Shown piece after piece: positions 49,546-57,788 of a stretch of DNA of 64,000 nt. The position numbers and the translations under genes are program-made. Below the pieces are notes generated by a model. The model did no database searches. It saw nothing but the letters and a program-made list of their open reading frames with translations, and was not told the DNA's origin. Position 1 is the stretch's first letter. Every line of letters begins with the position of its first letter. This DNA comes from Bradyrhizobium sp. CCBAU 53340 (GTDB lineage Bacteria > Pseudomonadota > Alphaproteobacteria > Rhizobiales > Xanthobacteraceae): contig NZ_CP030056.1 of NCBI RefSeq assembly GCF_015291645.1, positions 372,001 through 436,000 on the forward strand, written 5' to 3'.

Positions 49546-51198
49546 ATGTCTGAACACGAAGTCGAGTGGTCGCCGGAGCTGATCCATCCTAAGAATGTCG
49601 CCGGGACGGCGCTTCTGGGAAAGGCCTGCGATATTCTCGAGCTGATCGGCAGATCACCCGGCGTCCTCGACCAGGCGCGTCTTGCGGACCAGACGGGCAT
49701 CCCCAGGGCGACCCTGTATCGCATCCTTGCGGCGCTGATCTCGCGTGGACTGATCCGGGCAGATCCGCGCACCCAGGCCTACACGCTTGGTTTCAACTTT
49801 CTCGATCTTGCACAGAATGCTTGGTCGTCGTCTGACCTTGCGTCAATTGCGTCCGTAGAGTTGAGGCGCTTACGCGATTTGACCGGTGAGACCGCCTATC
49901 TCGCGGTTCAAGACGGTCACCACGTGCTCTCGCTCGGCCGCTTCGAGAGCGCACATTCCGAGCGATCCAATGCGAGGCTCGGCGCGCTTAAACCGATGCA
50001 TTGCACAAGCCAGGGCAAGGCGATCCTCGCTCATCTCTCCGACGCGCAACTCGACTTGGTGGTCCGCGACGGGCTTGCCAAGTTTACCGAGAAGACGATT
50101 TGTGACGGCGAGCAGTTGAAGGCACATCTGGCCATCGTCCGTGCGCGCGGCTATGCGATCGATGACGAAGAGATAGTTCTCGGCACCCGCTGCGTCGGAA
50201 CGGCTATTCTCGATCCCGCCGGCAAACCGCTTGCGGCCATCAGCGTGGCCGGCCCGACTTTTCGCATCACCGCCGAGCGCGCCGAACGATTAGGGCAAGA
50301 GCTCGTTGATGTCGCAAGACGGATTTCGAGCCTGCTCGCACCTGCCATCAAGAGCGCTCGGCATGATCCGGGAAATTACAAGGTCTGGACGAAGAGCACA
50401 GCCTTTGTGGGCGCGGCGCCGCGCTGGGATGCGCGCGCGCAGAACTTGGTTTGGGCCGACCTGTTGGCGCCTGCTATCCGCGCCGACGGCGGGCATCCCT
50501 TCACCGTCTCGCTGCAGGCGCTCTCTGAGGGCATCAACTCGCTGTGCCTTGTCGAGGGCGGCGTCGCCTATTCAGTTGGCCATGACATCGTGATCGACAA
50601 TTTATCGGGCGGCCAGGAGCGCATTGAAGGAAAGCCGGGTATTTCCTTCAAAGTGCTGCGCGTCTCGGAGGCTGGTGAGATCTGGGCAGCAGCCTACAGC
50701 GCCGAGGCCAACATAAGCCTGGTTGGACCGTGGCGACGGCAATCGGGGATGGAACCGGTGTTCGAAGTGCAAGGCCAGGTGAGCGACATCGCCTTTTGCG
50801 GTGATGCCGGCCTGTTCGCGACGGAGCCATCGCGTCAATGCGTCTATCTGCTTGAGCGAAAGGCGGCGCGAAAGCGAAAATTCGCCGATATTCCGAAGGT
50901 CGCGGGCGCTCCTTGCGCCCTCGCCGTCGACGAGCAATTTAACCCATGGGTTGGATTGTCGGACGGCTGGAGCGTCGTGAAGCTTAATGAGAGCGGAGAG
51001 ATTGAGCGAACCGTCGCCCTCCCCGTGCCAAGACCAACCGGTATCGCGTTTGGAGGAGCCTCCCTGTCCGAGCTCTTCGTGACCAGTGCCCGCACCGGCC
51101 TGTCGCGCGAAAGCCTCGCCAATGCTCCTCTTTCGGGACACCTCCTGTCGATCGATGTCGGCGAGCGCGGCCTCGCCGATCCAGTCGCAAGGCTTTGA
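49546..51198 (+). CDS. IclR regulator fused to an SMP-30/gluconolactonase-like domain
   Basis: A 550-residue fusion. Residues 1-270 are a complete IclR protein: HTH ILELIGRSPGVLDQARLADQ and TGIPRATLYRILAALISRGL; effector domain with LRDLTGETAYLAVQDGHHVL, LKPMHCTSQGKAILAHL and GYAIDDEEIVLGTRCVGTAI. Residues 280-550 are a beta-propeller like SMP-30/gluconolactonases: RWDARAQNLVWADLLAPAIR, AGAPCALAVDEQFNPWVGLS, PVPRPTGIAFGGASLSELFV and TSARTGLSRESLA. The propeller may be an effector sensor or a true lactonase. It overlaps the downstream enolase-superfamily gene by 4 bp (TTGA), tying it to this operon. Confidence 0.87.
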   Translation: MSEHEVEWSPELIHPKNVAGTALLGKACDILELIGRSPGVLDQARLADQTGIPRATLYRILAALISRGLIRADPRTQAYTLGFNFLDLAQNAWSSSDLASIASVELRRLRDLTGETAYLAVQDGHHVLSLGRFESAHSERSNARLGALKPMHCTSQGKAILAHLSDAQLDLVVRDGLAKFTEKTICDGEQLKAHLAIVRARGYAIDDEEIVLGTRCVGTAILDPAGKPLAAISVAGPTFRITAERAERLGQELVDVARRISSLLAPAIKSARHDPGNYKVWTKSTAFVGAAPRWDARAQNLVWADLLAPAIRADGGHPFTVSLQALSEGINSLCLVEGGVAYSVGHDIVIDNLSGGQERIEGKPGISFKVLRVSEAGEIWAAAYSAEANISLVGPWRRQSGMEPVFEVQGQVSDIAFCGDAGLFATEPSRQCVYLLERKAARKRKFADIPKVAGAPCALAVDEQFNPWVGLSDGWSVVKLNESGEIERTVALPVPRPTGIAFGGASLSELFVTSARTGLSRESLANAPLSGHLLSIDVGERGLADPVARL

Positions 51199-52322
51199 CC
51201 CAGGCCACTCGCATTATGCCCCAAAGCAACACCGTACCCAAGATCATCTCACTGCAAACCTTTCCGGTGCGCATTCCGTTCGCCGATGGCGGCCCGGGCA
51301 CGGGCGGCACGCCGTCCCGCTGGCATCGCCTCGACATGGTGCTGATTCGTATCGAAGATGAGGATGGGCATGTCGGCTGGGGCGATGCCTTTGCCTATTT
51401 CTGCTTGGAGGCGGTGCGCGCGGCCGTCGATCACATGATCGCGCCGTTTGTGACCGAGGCAGCCATCGACGATATCGCTGCCTGGAACCTGGAGGTGCAA
51501 AAGAAACTTCATCTCTTTGGACGCTACGGCATAACCATGTTCGCGCTGTCAGGGGTCGACATCGCGCTGTGGGACTTGAAGGCGAAACGGCAGGGCGTGC
51601 CGCTATGGCGGCTTTTCCGGGCGAATGCGCCGACGCACCGGCCGGCCTATGCGAGCCTCGTCAGGTATGGCGACAAGGACCTCGTCGCTGAGCAATGCAA
51701 GCGGGCGCTCGAGCGCGGCTACCGGCACATCAAGCTTCACGAGATCGCCCCGGATGTAATCAGGCACGCGCGCGAGGTCATCGGGCCCGGTGTCGCGCTG
51801 ATGGTTGACGCCAATTGCGCCTGGTCCATGCAGGAGACGATCGCTTTGCGAGAAACGTTCCGCGCCTGCAACACCTTGTGGGTGGAGGAGCCGGTATTCC
51901 CGCCCGACGACTACAAGAGTATGGAGGAGATTGAGAAGGCCGCAATCCCCGTTGGCAGCGGTGAGAACGCCAGCACGGCCTTTGATTTCATGCGGATCAT
52001 CAACGCTGTTACCTATCCACAGCCGAGTATGACAAAAGTCGGCGGGATCTCCGAATTCGTCAAGATCTTGGCCGCATGCGAGCGACACGGTAAGAGCGTC
52101 ATGCCACATACGCCTTACTTCGGGCCGGGATATCTTGCGACCCTGGCGATGCTGCCTTTGATGCAGGAGAAGACGCTGATCGAGTTCCTGTTCGTCGACC
52201 CTGAAGTGTGGCTCGCGAGCACACCGAAGCCGGTGAAGGGGGTTGTCAGCGCATCTGATCGCATCGGCATCGGCTTTGAACCAGATCTCGATGTCCTCAA
52301 GCGCTACGCTCCCCGCACCTGA
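51195..52322 (+). CDS. Enolase-superfamily enzyme (mandelate racemase/muconate cycloisomerase group)
   Basis: A 375-residue protein from a TTG overlapping the previous stop, or 368 from ATG 51216; neither start has a clear ribosome site. Capping domain: IISLQTFPVRIPFADGG and VLIRIEDEDGHVGWGDAFAY. Barrel: DIALWDLKAKRQGVPLWRLF, the catalytic Lys region ERGYRHIKLHE, metal ligands in LMVDANCAW, LWVEEPVFPPDD and IPVGSGENASTAFD, and KVGGISEFVKILAACERHGK then SVMPHTPYFGPGYLA with the active His. The HIKLHE segment (K-x-H rather than K-x-K) points to a sugar-acid dehydratase or racemase of the MR group. Substrate unknown. Confidence 0.87.
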   Translation: MTQATRIMPQSNTVPKIISLQTFPVRIPFADGGPGTGGTPSRWHRLDMVLIRIEDEDGHVGWGDAFAYFCLEAVRAAVDHMIAPFVTEAAIDDIAAWNLEVQKKLHLFGRYGITMFALSGVDIALWDLKAKRQGVPLWRLFRANAPTHRPAYASLVRYGDKDLVAEQCKRALERGYRHIKLHEIAPDVIRHAREVIGPGVALMVDANCAWSMQETIALRETFRACNTLWVEEPVFPPDDYKSMEEIEKAAIPVGSGENASTAFDFMRIINAVTYPQPSMTKVGGISEFVKILAACERHGKSVMPHTPYFGPGYLATLAMLPLMQEKTLIEFLFVDPEVWLASTPKPVKGVVSASDRIGIGFEPDLDVLKRYAPRT

Positions 52323-52460
52323 TCTCAACATGTGAGACGGCGCACTCGCTGCGAGCTTGATAGGCCTTCCGCCGAGCACTGCTGCCGCTATGGTGATGCC
52401 TGAAGGCAAGCATTGCACTGCTTGCGCTGGTTTAGATTCCGTTCTTGGAGGTAGATACGC

Positions 52461-53189
52461 ATGGCTCCGATTGCTTCCCAAACCCTCGAAAAGCTGAAGG
52501 CCTGCTCGACAGCGACGCTGACCACGCAGCTCTTCAAGCGCAACTATCGTCAGCAATTCCTGGTTGGGATCACGCCGCTCAATCCGAGCGCTGGTGCGTT
52601 TGCCGGGGAGGCTTTCACCTTGCGCTTCATTCCCTCGCGGGAAGACAAGGACTGGGATCTTTCTGATCTCCGCAAGCGGGGTGAGGACAATATGCAGTGG
52701 GAGGCCGTGGAGGCGATTGGTGCAGGCCAAGTCCTGATGATCGACAGCCGCAACGACCCGCGTGCCGCATCGGCCGGCAACATGTTGATGACGCGCATGA
52801 TGCGCAAGGGCGTTGCGGCAGCCATTACCGACGGCGCATTCCGCGACGGGACAGAAATCTCAAAAATGGCGTTTCCCGCTTACTGCAGGGCCAACACGGC
52901 CTCGACGCGCCCTGCCTATCATCGCGCGGTTGACATGCAATTGCCAATCGGCTGCGCCGATGTTGCCGTTTACCCCGGCGACATCATCGTCGGGGACAGC
53001 GATGGCGTCGTCGTCATCCCACGTGCCATCGCCGAGGAGGTGGCGGAGGAGTCTCATGAGCAGGAGCTGCGCGAGAGATTTCTATTCACCAAGATCGATG
53101 CTGGCGCGCCTCTTTGGGGCACCTACCCGCCGAACGAGGCAACGCTGAAGGAATACGCGGAATGGCGAGCCCGGCGAGCGGCGGAGTAA
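52461..53189 (+). CDS. RraA-family protein (aldolase/demethylmenaquinone methyltransferase-like fold)
   Basis: A 242-residue RraA-superfamily protein. Marks are TLEKLKACSTATLTTQLFKR, AVEAIGAGQVLMIDSRNDP, GVAAAITDGAFRDGTEISKM (the G-x-DGxxRD metal site) and PGDIIVGDSDGVVVIPRAIA. Members include 4-hydroxy-4-methyl-2-oxoglutarate/oxaloacetate aldolases, L-2-keto-3-deoxyarabonate-type lyases and RNase E inhibitors. Next to an enolase-superfamily dehydratase, a lyase role on a keto-deoxy acid fits best. The start follows GGAGGTAG. It precedes the SnoaL gene by 4 bp. Confidence 0.87.
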   Translation: MAPIASQTLEKLKACSTATLTTQLFKRNYRQQFLVGITPLNPSAGAFAGEAFTLRFIPSREDKDWDLSDLRKRGEDNMQWEAVEAIGAGQVLMIDSRNDPRAASAGNMLMTRMMRKGVAAAITDGAFRDGTEISKMAFPAYCRANTASTRPAYHRAVDMQLPIGCADVAVYPGDIIVGDSDGVVVIPRAIAEEVAEESHEQELRERFLFTKIDAGAPLWGTYPPNEATLKEYAEWRARRAAE

Positions 53190-53193
53190 AGCG

Positions 53194-53667
53194 ATGGGTG
53201 CGCTCACGAAAGCCGCGCAGGCGGAGGCCTTGATCCGCCGATACTTTCAAGCCTGCAACGATGCCGATCACCAGGCGCTGCTGGACTGCTTCACGAGCAA
53301 TGCTGTCCACTATTTCCCACCCGGCCTGCCTGGTGCGCCCTGGCGCGGCGCTCAGGCAATAGCCGACGGCTGGGTCTGGTGTGTCAAAACGATGGGATCG
53401 CGCTGGACCATTGAGAAGGTTCTGGCCAGCTCGGACGGCCACGAAGCGGTGATCGAATGGACCCATTGGAAGACGGCCCTTGGTGAGGTGCTGCGCGGCG
53501 ATGAATGGTACGTCTTCAACGACGACGTCACACGGATTGCCGAGATCCGGGCCTACTATGCCTCTCCCGTCAACAAGGCCGAGACAGTCAACAAGCTGCA
53601 TGACTTCGACTATGAGGCCAGGGGCTATGCCATGGCGCCGCCCTCGCCTCCGCCCAAATTGTCCTGA
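53194..53667 (+). CDS. SnoaL/NTF2-like protein
   Basis: A 157-residue NTF2-like cone-fold protein. It has AEALIRRYFQACNDADHQAL, then LDCFTSNAVHYFPPGLPGAP (residues 11-51), WRGAQAIADGWVWCVKTMGS and ALGEVLRGDEWYVFNDDVTR. SnoaL-like folds isomerise, cyclise or hydrate small molecules, or only bind ligand. Tightly packed between the RraA-like and AroE-like genes, it is probably part of the same catabolic pathway. The exact reaction is unknown. Confidence 0.8.
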   Translation: MGALTKAAQAEALIRRYFQACNDADHQALLDCFTSNAVHYFPPGLPGAPWRGAQAIADGWVWCVKTMGSRWTIEKVLASSDGHEAVIEWTHWKTALGEVLRGDEWYVFNDDVTRIAEIRAYYASPVNKAETVNKLHDFDYEARGYAMAPPSPPPKLS

Positions 53668-53684
53668 AGCGCCCGGGCCTGTTC

Positions 53685-54479
53685 ATGACCTCACTGACCG
53701 GAAAGACACGCGTTCATGCGCTAATAGGCTCGCCTATTTCGCAGGTGCTGGCACCGGGCTGGCTGACCAAGCGAATGGAGGATGCCGGATATGACGGTGT
53801 GCTGGTGCCGCTGCAGGTCGAGAGAGGCAATCTTGACACGGCTCTGGCGGCCCTCAAAGCAATGCTCAACATCGACAGTATTCTTATCACGCTGCCACAC
53901 AAATTCGGGGCGATCGCGCATTGCGACCGCCTGTCTGATCGCGCCAAGGTCCTCGGGGCGATCAACGCCATGCGACGAGAACAGGACGGCCGCTGGCTCG
54001 GCGACAATTTCGACGGTGCCGGTCTGACTGCCGGATTGAAGAAGGCGGGCCATGCCATCGCCGGCAAAAACGTGTTCATGGTCGGCGCGGGCGGTGCAGG
54101 CTCCTCGATCGGCGTCTCCATGCTCGAAGAAGGCGCCCGCCGGTTGACCTTCCACGACCTCGACGCGTCAAACCAGAACAGCCTGTTTGACAGGCTTAGT
54201 AAGGCATATCCAGGCAAGGTCTCCATCGATACTGCCGTTCCTCGCGATTGCGATATTGTCGTCAATGCGACGTCGGCAGGCTTGCGGGACGGCGACCCGC
54301 TACCAGTCGATCCCGCTCAACTTGCGCCGCACATGATCGTTGCCGACGTTATCACCGATCCGGTCCCGACAAGGCTCCTGTCGGAGGCAGCCAAGATTGG
54401 CTGCGCCACGCGAGACGGCACGCACATGCTGGATGGACAGATCGCGCTTCTGTTCTCCTTCATGACCTCTGGTCATTGA
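53685..54479 (+). CDS. Shikimate-dehydrogenase-like oxidoreductase (AroE family) with altered substrate site
   Basis: A 264-residue AroE-family protein. The conserved Lys is in ITLPHKFGAIAHCD (about residue 70) and the Asp in GDNFDGAGLTAGLKKAGHA (about residue 105). The NADP-binding turn is VGAGGAGSSIG, then VVNATSAGLRDGDPLP. The N-terminal shikimate-binding motif, normally PIxHSxSPxxHN, is PISQVLAPGWLTK here, so both substrate-carboxylate serines (S-x-S) are lost. It therefore probably acts on another cyclic or open-chain polyol acid. It lies 17 bp after the SnoaL gene, in a catabolic operon rather than with aromatic biosynthesis genes. Confidence 0.85.
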   Translation: MTSLTGKTRVHALIGSPISQVLAPGWLTKRMEDAGYDGVLVPLQVERGNLDTALAALKAMLNIDSILITLPHKFGAIAHCDRLSDRAKVLGAINAMRREQDGRWLGDNFDGAGLTAGLKKAGHAIAGKNVFMVGAGGAGSSIGVSMLEEGARRLTFHDLDASNQNSLFDRLSKAYPGKVSIDTAVPRDCDIVVNATSAGLRDGDPLPVDPAQLAPHMIVADVITDPVPTRLLSEAAKIGCATRDGTHMLDGQIALLFSFMTSGH

Positions 54480-54833
54480 GCATCAGACCGCTCACTAACG
54501 GCGACAGTCTCACGAAGTGAGACGATCTCTCGCGGACAATGAAAGACGGGCTTCACGTTGAAAGCCGCGCTCGCTAACGTTTCGCGCAATCATAACAACA
54601 ATACTTGGCACTCTGGAGGAGACACTTGCGAACGCCATCGAGGCGGTCGGGCCAAAGGAATCGATCGCCGCCTGCTCCCTGAGTGGTCGCTCTGCCTGGC
54701 ACCGCCGCGACGAGAATAACGCCGGGGCGGAAGCGGATGCGCTCCGAATACCGAGTCCGAATCGACCTCTTCTAGCCGAAAATCTGGGCGTAGCTCTAAT
54801 TCGAACAGTCAATTGCCATCGGGAGGATTGAAA
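54480..54833. other. Intergenic region before the ABC transporter genes
   Basis: 354 bp with no supportable gene; a long minus-strand frame covers it but is antisense to the binding-protein gene. It probably contains the promoter of the ABC operon. A clear GGGAGG ribosome site precedes the next ATG. Confidence 0.5.
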
Positions 54834-55631
54834 ATGAAGACTCTTGCTAGAGTTTTGACAGCTGCTGTTGTCTCGCTGGCCCTCTTGGGGCAAACAGCGA
54901 CAGCCGGGACGCTTGAGAAGATCAAGTCCGCGGGTATCATTCGCATCGCCGTCGATCTCAGTGTCCCTCCCTGGGCATTCAAGGACGAAGACCTCAATCC
55001 CACTGGCTCGGAAGTCGAAACAGCTAAGCTCTTGGCTGCCGATCTCGGCGTGAAGATGGAGATCGTGGGGACGAACAGCGCCAATCGCATTCCTTTCCTG
55101 ATGTCGCATCGCGCAGACGCAGTCCTTTCGGCCTTGTCGATCACTGATGAGCGCAAGAAGCTGATCGCGTTCTCGCTGCCATATTCTGGAGCGACGTCCT
55201 ATGTGGCAGCACCGAAGAGCATGCAGATCAAGACGTTCGCTGATTTGTCGGGAAAGCGCATTGCCGTCACGCGCGGCACGACGAACGATGCGGATGTGAC
55301 TGCGGCGGCCCCGCGAGATGCGGAAATCGTGCGCTTTGAGGATGAAGCAACGACCATGACGGCGGTCGTGTCCAACCAGCTTGACTTGGTCGCGCAGGTG
55401 CCGACCCTTGTCGACCTGATCAATAAGAAGAACCCGGCCAAAGAGCTTGAGCTGAAGCTGCCGCTTCGGACCGCGCCTATGGGTGTTGGCATGCGTAAGG
55501 AGGATACGGATCTGAAGGAATGGGTCGACAGCTGGGTGAAGAAGAACATCGCCAACGGAAAACTCCAAGCGATCTTCAAGAAGTTTCAGGGCGCCGACCT
55601 GCCCCAGGAAGTCATCGCCGCGTCTCAATGA
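54834..55631 (+). CDS. Periplasmic substrate-binding protein of a polar amino-acid-type ABC transporter
   Basis: A 265-residue family 3 solute-binding protein. A Sec signal peptide (VLTAAVVSLALLGQTATAG) precedes LEKIKSAGIIRIAVDLSVPP, WAFKDEDLNPTGSEVETAKL, RIPFLMSHRADAVLSALSIT, DERKKLIAFSLPYSGATSYV and FADLSGKRIAVTRGTTND. It binds a ligand in the periplasm for the two permeases and ATPase that follow. The start ATG follows GGGAGG. Family members mostly carry amino acids, but those near sugar-acid genes may carry other acids. Confidence 0.92.
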   Translation: MKTLARVLTAAVVSLALLGQTATAGTLEKIKSAGIIRIAVDLSVPPWAFKDEDLNPTGSEVETAKLLAADLGVKMEIVGTNSANRIPFLMSHRADAVLSALSITDERKKLIAFSLPYSGATSYVAAPKSMQIKTFADLSGKRIAVTRGTTNDADVTAAAPRDAEIVRFEDEATTMTAVVSNQLDLVAQVPTLVDLINKKNPAKELELKLPLRTAPMGVGMRKEDTDLKEWVDSWVKKNIANGKLQAIFKKFQGADLPQEVIAASQ

Positions 55632-55665
55632 CATGGCCTACGGCCCTTGAAACGAGCAAAGTCCT

Positions 55666-56349
55666 ATGACTTACAATTTCGACTTCGCAGCCGTGCTGGC
55701 TTATTGGCCGCTCCTGTTGGAGGGTATCTGGACGACGCTACGGCTCACTTTATTCTGCACGGTGTTCGGCATCCTTTTAGGTGGTGCCTGCGCCGTGGTC
55801 CGGACCGGCGGGCCAACCTGGGCCCGTTGGATCGTCTCCTTGTATGTGGAGTTCATCCGCAATACGCCGCTGCTCGTGCAGTGCTACTTCCTAATCTTTG
55901 GCATTGCGAGCATGGGAATTCGGTTGCCCATCCTGGTTGGTGCGACCATCGCGCTGACGGTCAATATCGGAGCTTATACGACTGAGATCGTGCGTGCGGG
56001 CATTGAATCGATCCATCGCGGCCAGCTTGAGGCGGCGACCTGCCTTGGACTGTCGCGCACCCAAACCTATCTGCATGTGATTATTCGGCCAGCGCTGGAG
56101 CGCGTCTATCCGGCGCTGTCGAGCCAGTATGTTCTGTTGATGCTGGCCTCGAGCATCGTGTCCTCGGTTGGCGTTGAGGAGCTATTCGGGATCTCTAACC
56201 GTATCCAGAGCGAGACTTATCGCAATTTCGAAATCTTCGTCGTGCTCGGCGGCATCTATCTAGGTCTCGCCATACTGGTACGTGGGGGTTTTGCTCTCCT
56301 CGGGCTTGCGATGTTTCCTCGCCGCCGCAAGCTCGGAACCCCGCTGTGA
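55666..56349 (+). CDS. ABC transporter permease (HisM/GltJ type), first subunit
   Basis: A 227-residue inner-membrane protein. It has the start helix region PLLLEGIWTTLRLTLFCTVF and the polar amino-acid permease marks YVEFIRNTPLLVQCYFLIFG and EIVRAGIESIHRGQLEAATC then LGLSRTQTYLHVIIRPALER (EAA loop contacting the ATPase). About five helices. It forms a heterodimer with the next gene. Confidence 0.92.
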   Translation: MTYNFDFAAVLAYWPLLLEGIWTTLRLTLFCTVFGILLGGACAVVRTGGPTWARWIVSLYVEFIRNTPLLVQCYFLIFGIASMGIRLPILVGATIALTVNIGAYTTEIVRAGIESIHRGQLEAATCLGLSRTQTYLHVIIRPALERVYPALSSQYVLLMLASSIVSSVGVEELFGISNRIQSETYRNFEIFVVLGGIYLGLAILVRGGFALLGLAMFPRRRKLGTPL

Positions 56350-56364
56350 GCATGGAGATAGCAG

Positions 56365-57012
56365 ATGAATAGCGCCTACATTCTCTCGTTGCTCCAGGGG
56401 CTATGGGCGACGGTCGTATTGAGCCTGTTAACTTTCCTGTTTGGCGGCATCGCCGGCTTCATCGTCGCTCTGGCACGCATCTCGCGGAATTGGGCGATTT
56501 CGCGCGGGGCGGCGGCCTATATCGAGATCATGCAGGGACTTCCGTTGCTCGTCCTCATGGGTCTGTGCTTTTACGGGCCGAGCATTTTGGGCTACGACTC
56601 CTTATCTCCGCTGACGGCAGCGACCTTCGCGCTCACACTTTACAGCAGCGCCTATCTGGGCGAGATCTGGCGCGGCTGCATTCAGGCGGTGGCGAAGCCG
56701 CAATGGGAAGCCGCAGAGTGCCTCGGCCTGACGCGCTGGCAGCGCATGAGGGCTGTCATCCTGCCGCAAGCTCTGCGCATTGCCATTCCACCGACAGTCG
56801 GCTTCTTGGTCCAGATCGTCAAGAACACATCGATCGCCTCACTTGTGGTCGGATACGCCGAGCTCTCCTACAACGCAAAGATCATCAACAACGCAACATT
56901 TGAGCCGTTTCTCTACTTCGGCATCGCTGCCCTGATGTACTTTGCGATCTGCTATCCGCTGTCGGTTCAAAGCAGAGCCCTCGAAAGGAAACTCAATGTC
57001 GCCAATCGTTGA
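56365..57012 (+). CDS. ABC transporter permease (HisQ/GltK type), second subunit
   Basis: A 215-residue permease. It has SLLQGLWATVVLSLLTFLFG, YIEIMQGLPLLVLMGLCFYG and the EAA loop EIWRGCIQAVAKPQWEAAEC then LGLTRWQRMRAVILPQALRI, and IVKNTSIASLVVGYAELSYN. The end overlaps the ATPase gene by 17 bp, so stoichiometry is kept by coupling. Confidence 0.92.
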   Translation: MNSAYILSLLQGLWATVVLSLLTFLFGGIAGFIVALARISRNWAISRGAAAYIEIMQGLPLLVLMGLCFYGPSILGYDSLSPLTAATFALTLYSSAYLGEIWRGCIQAVAKPQWEAAECLGLTRWQRMRAVILPQALRIAIPPTVGFLVQIVKNTSIASLVVGYAELSYNAKIINNATFEPFLYFGIAALMYFAICYPLSVQSRALERKLNVANR

Positions 57013-57730
57013 ATTAAAGGACGTGCGCAAGAGCTTTGGCGAGCTGGAAGTCCTTAAAGGTGTCACCTTTGAGGTGAACAGGGGCGAAGTCGCCGCTATC
57101 ATCGGCCAGAGCGGATCGGGCAAGAGCACGGCGCTACGTTGCATGGATCGCCTGGAGACCATCCAAGGCGGCTCGATGCTGATCTGCGGCCACGAGCTCC
57201 ATGATGACGACATCGACTTGAAGTCTTTGAGACGCGATGTCGGAATCGTTTTTCAAAGCTATAACCTCTTCCCGCACCTGACCGTGGCCGAAAATATCAT
57301 GTTGGCCCCGCGCATGGTAAAAGGCATGAAGCAGCGGCAGGCCCGCGAAATTGCGGATACTGTGATCGCCAAAGTGGGGCTGCGGGAGAAGATGGACTGC
57401 TATCCGGAACAGCTTTCCGGCGGGCAACAGCAGCGCGTAGCCATTGCCCGCAGCCTTGCCATGGAGCCTAAGTTGATGCTGTTCGATGAAGTGACTTCAG
57501 CGCTCGACCCGCAGCTTACGGGAGAAGTGTTGCGTGTCATGGAGCAGCTCGCGGCCGACGGCATGACCATGATCCTGGTGACCCATGAAATGGCCTTTGC
57601 CCGCAAGGTGGCGGACCGCGTCATTTATATGCGCGATGGCAAGGTGCACGAAATGGGATCGTCGGACATCCTGCGGATGCCTGCGACGCCCGAGCTGGCG
57701 GCGTTCGTCGCCGAATCAGCTGAGCATTAA
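56996..57730 (+). CDS. ABC transporter ATP-binding subunit
   Basis: A 244-residue ATPase with complete motifs: Walker A IGQSGSGKST (about residue 36), Q-loop GIVFQSYNLFPHLTVAENI, signature LSGGQQQRVAIARSLA (about residue 140), Walker B LMLFDEVTSALDP and switch His VTHEMAFARKVADRV. GlnQ/HisP type. Start ATG 56996 follows AAGGA inside the end of the permease gene. Confidence 0.94.
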   Translation: MSPIVELKDVRKSFGELEVLKGVTFEVNRGEVAAIIGQSGSGKSTALRCMDRLETIQGGSMLICGHELHDDDIDLKSLRRDVGIVFQSYNLFPHLTVAENIMLAPRMVKGMKQRQAREIADTVIAKVGLREKMDCYPEQLSGGQQQRVAIARSLAMEPKLMLFDEVTSALDPQLTGEVLRVMEQLAADGMTMILVTHEMAFARKVADRVIYMRDGKVHEMGSSDILRMPATPELAAFVAESAEH

Positions 57731-57788
57731 GCTGCGGCAGTGAACGGGCGCTCAAACGGTCCATCTCAAATGGTTTGAATGGCGTTCT

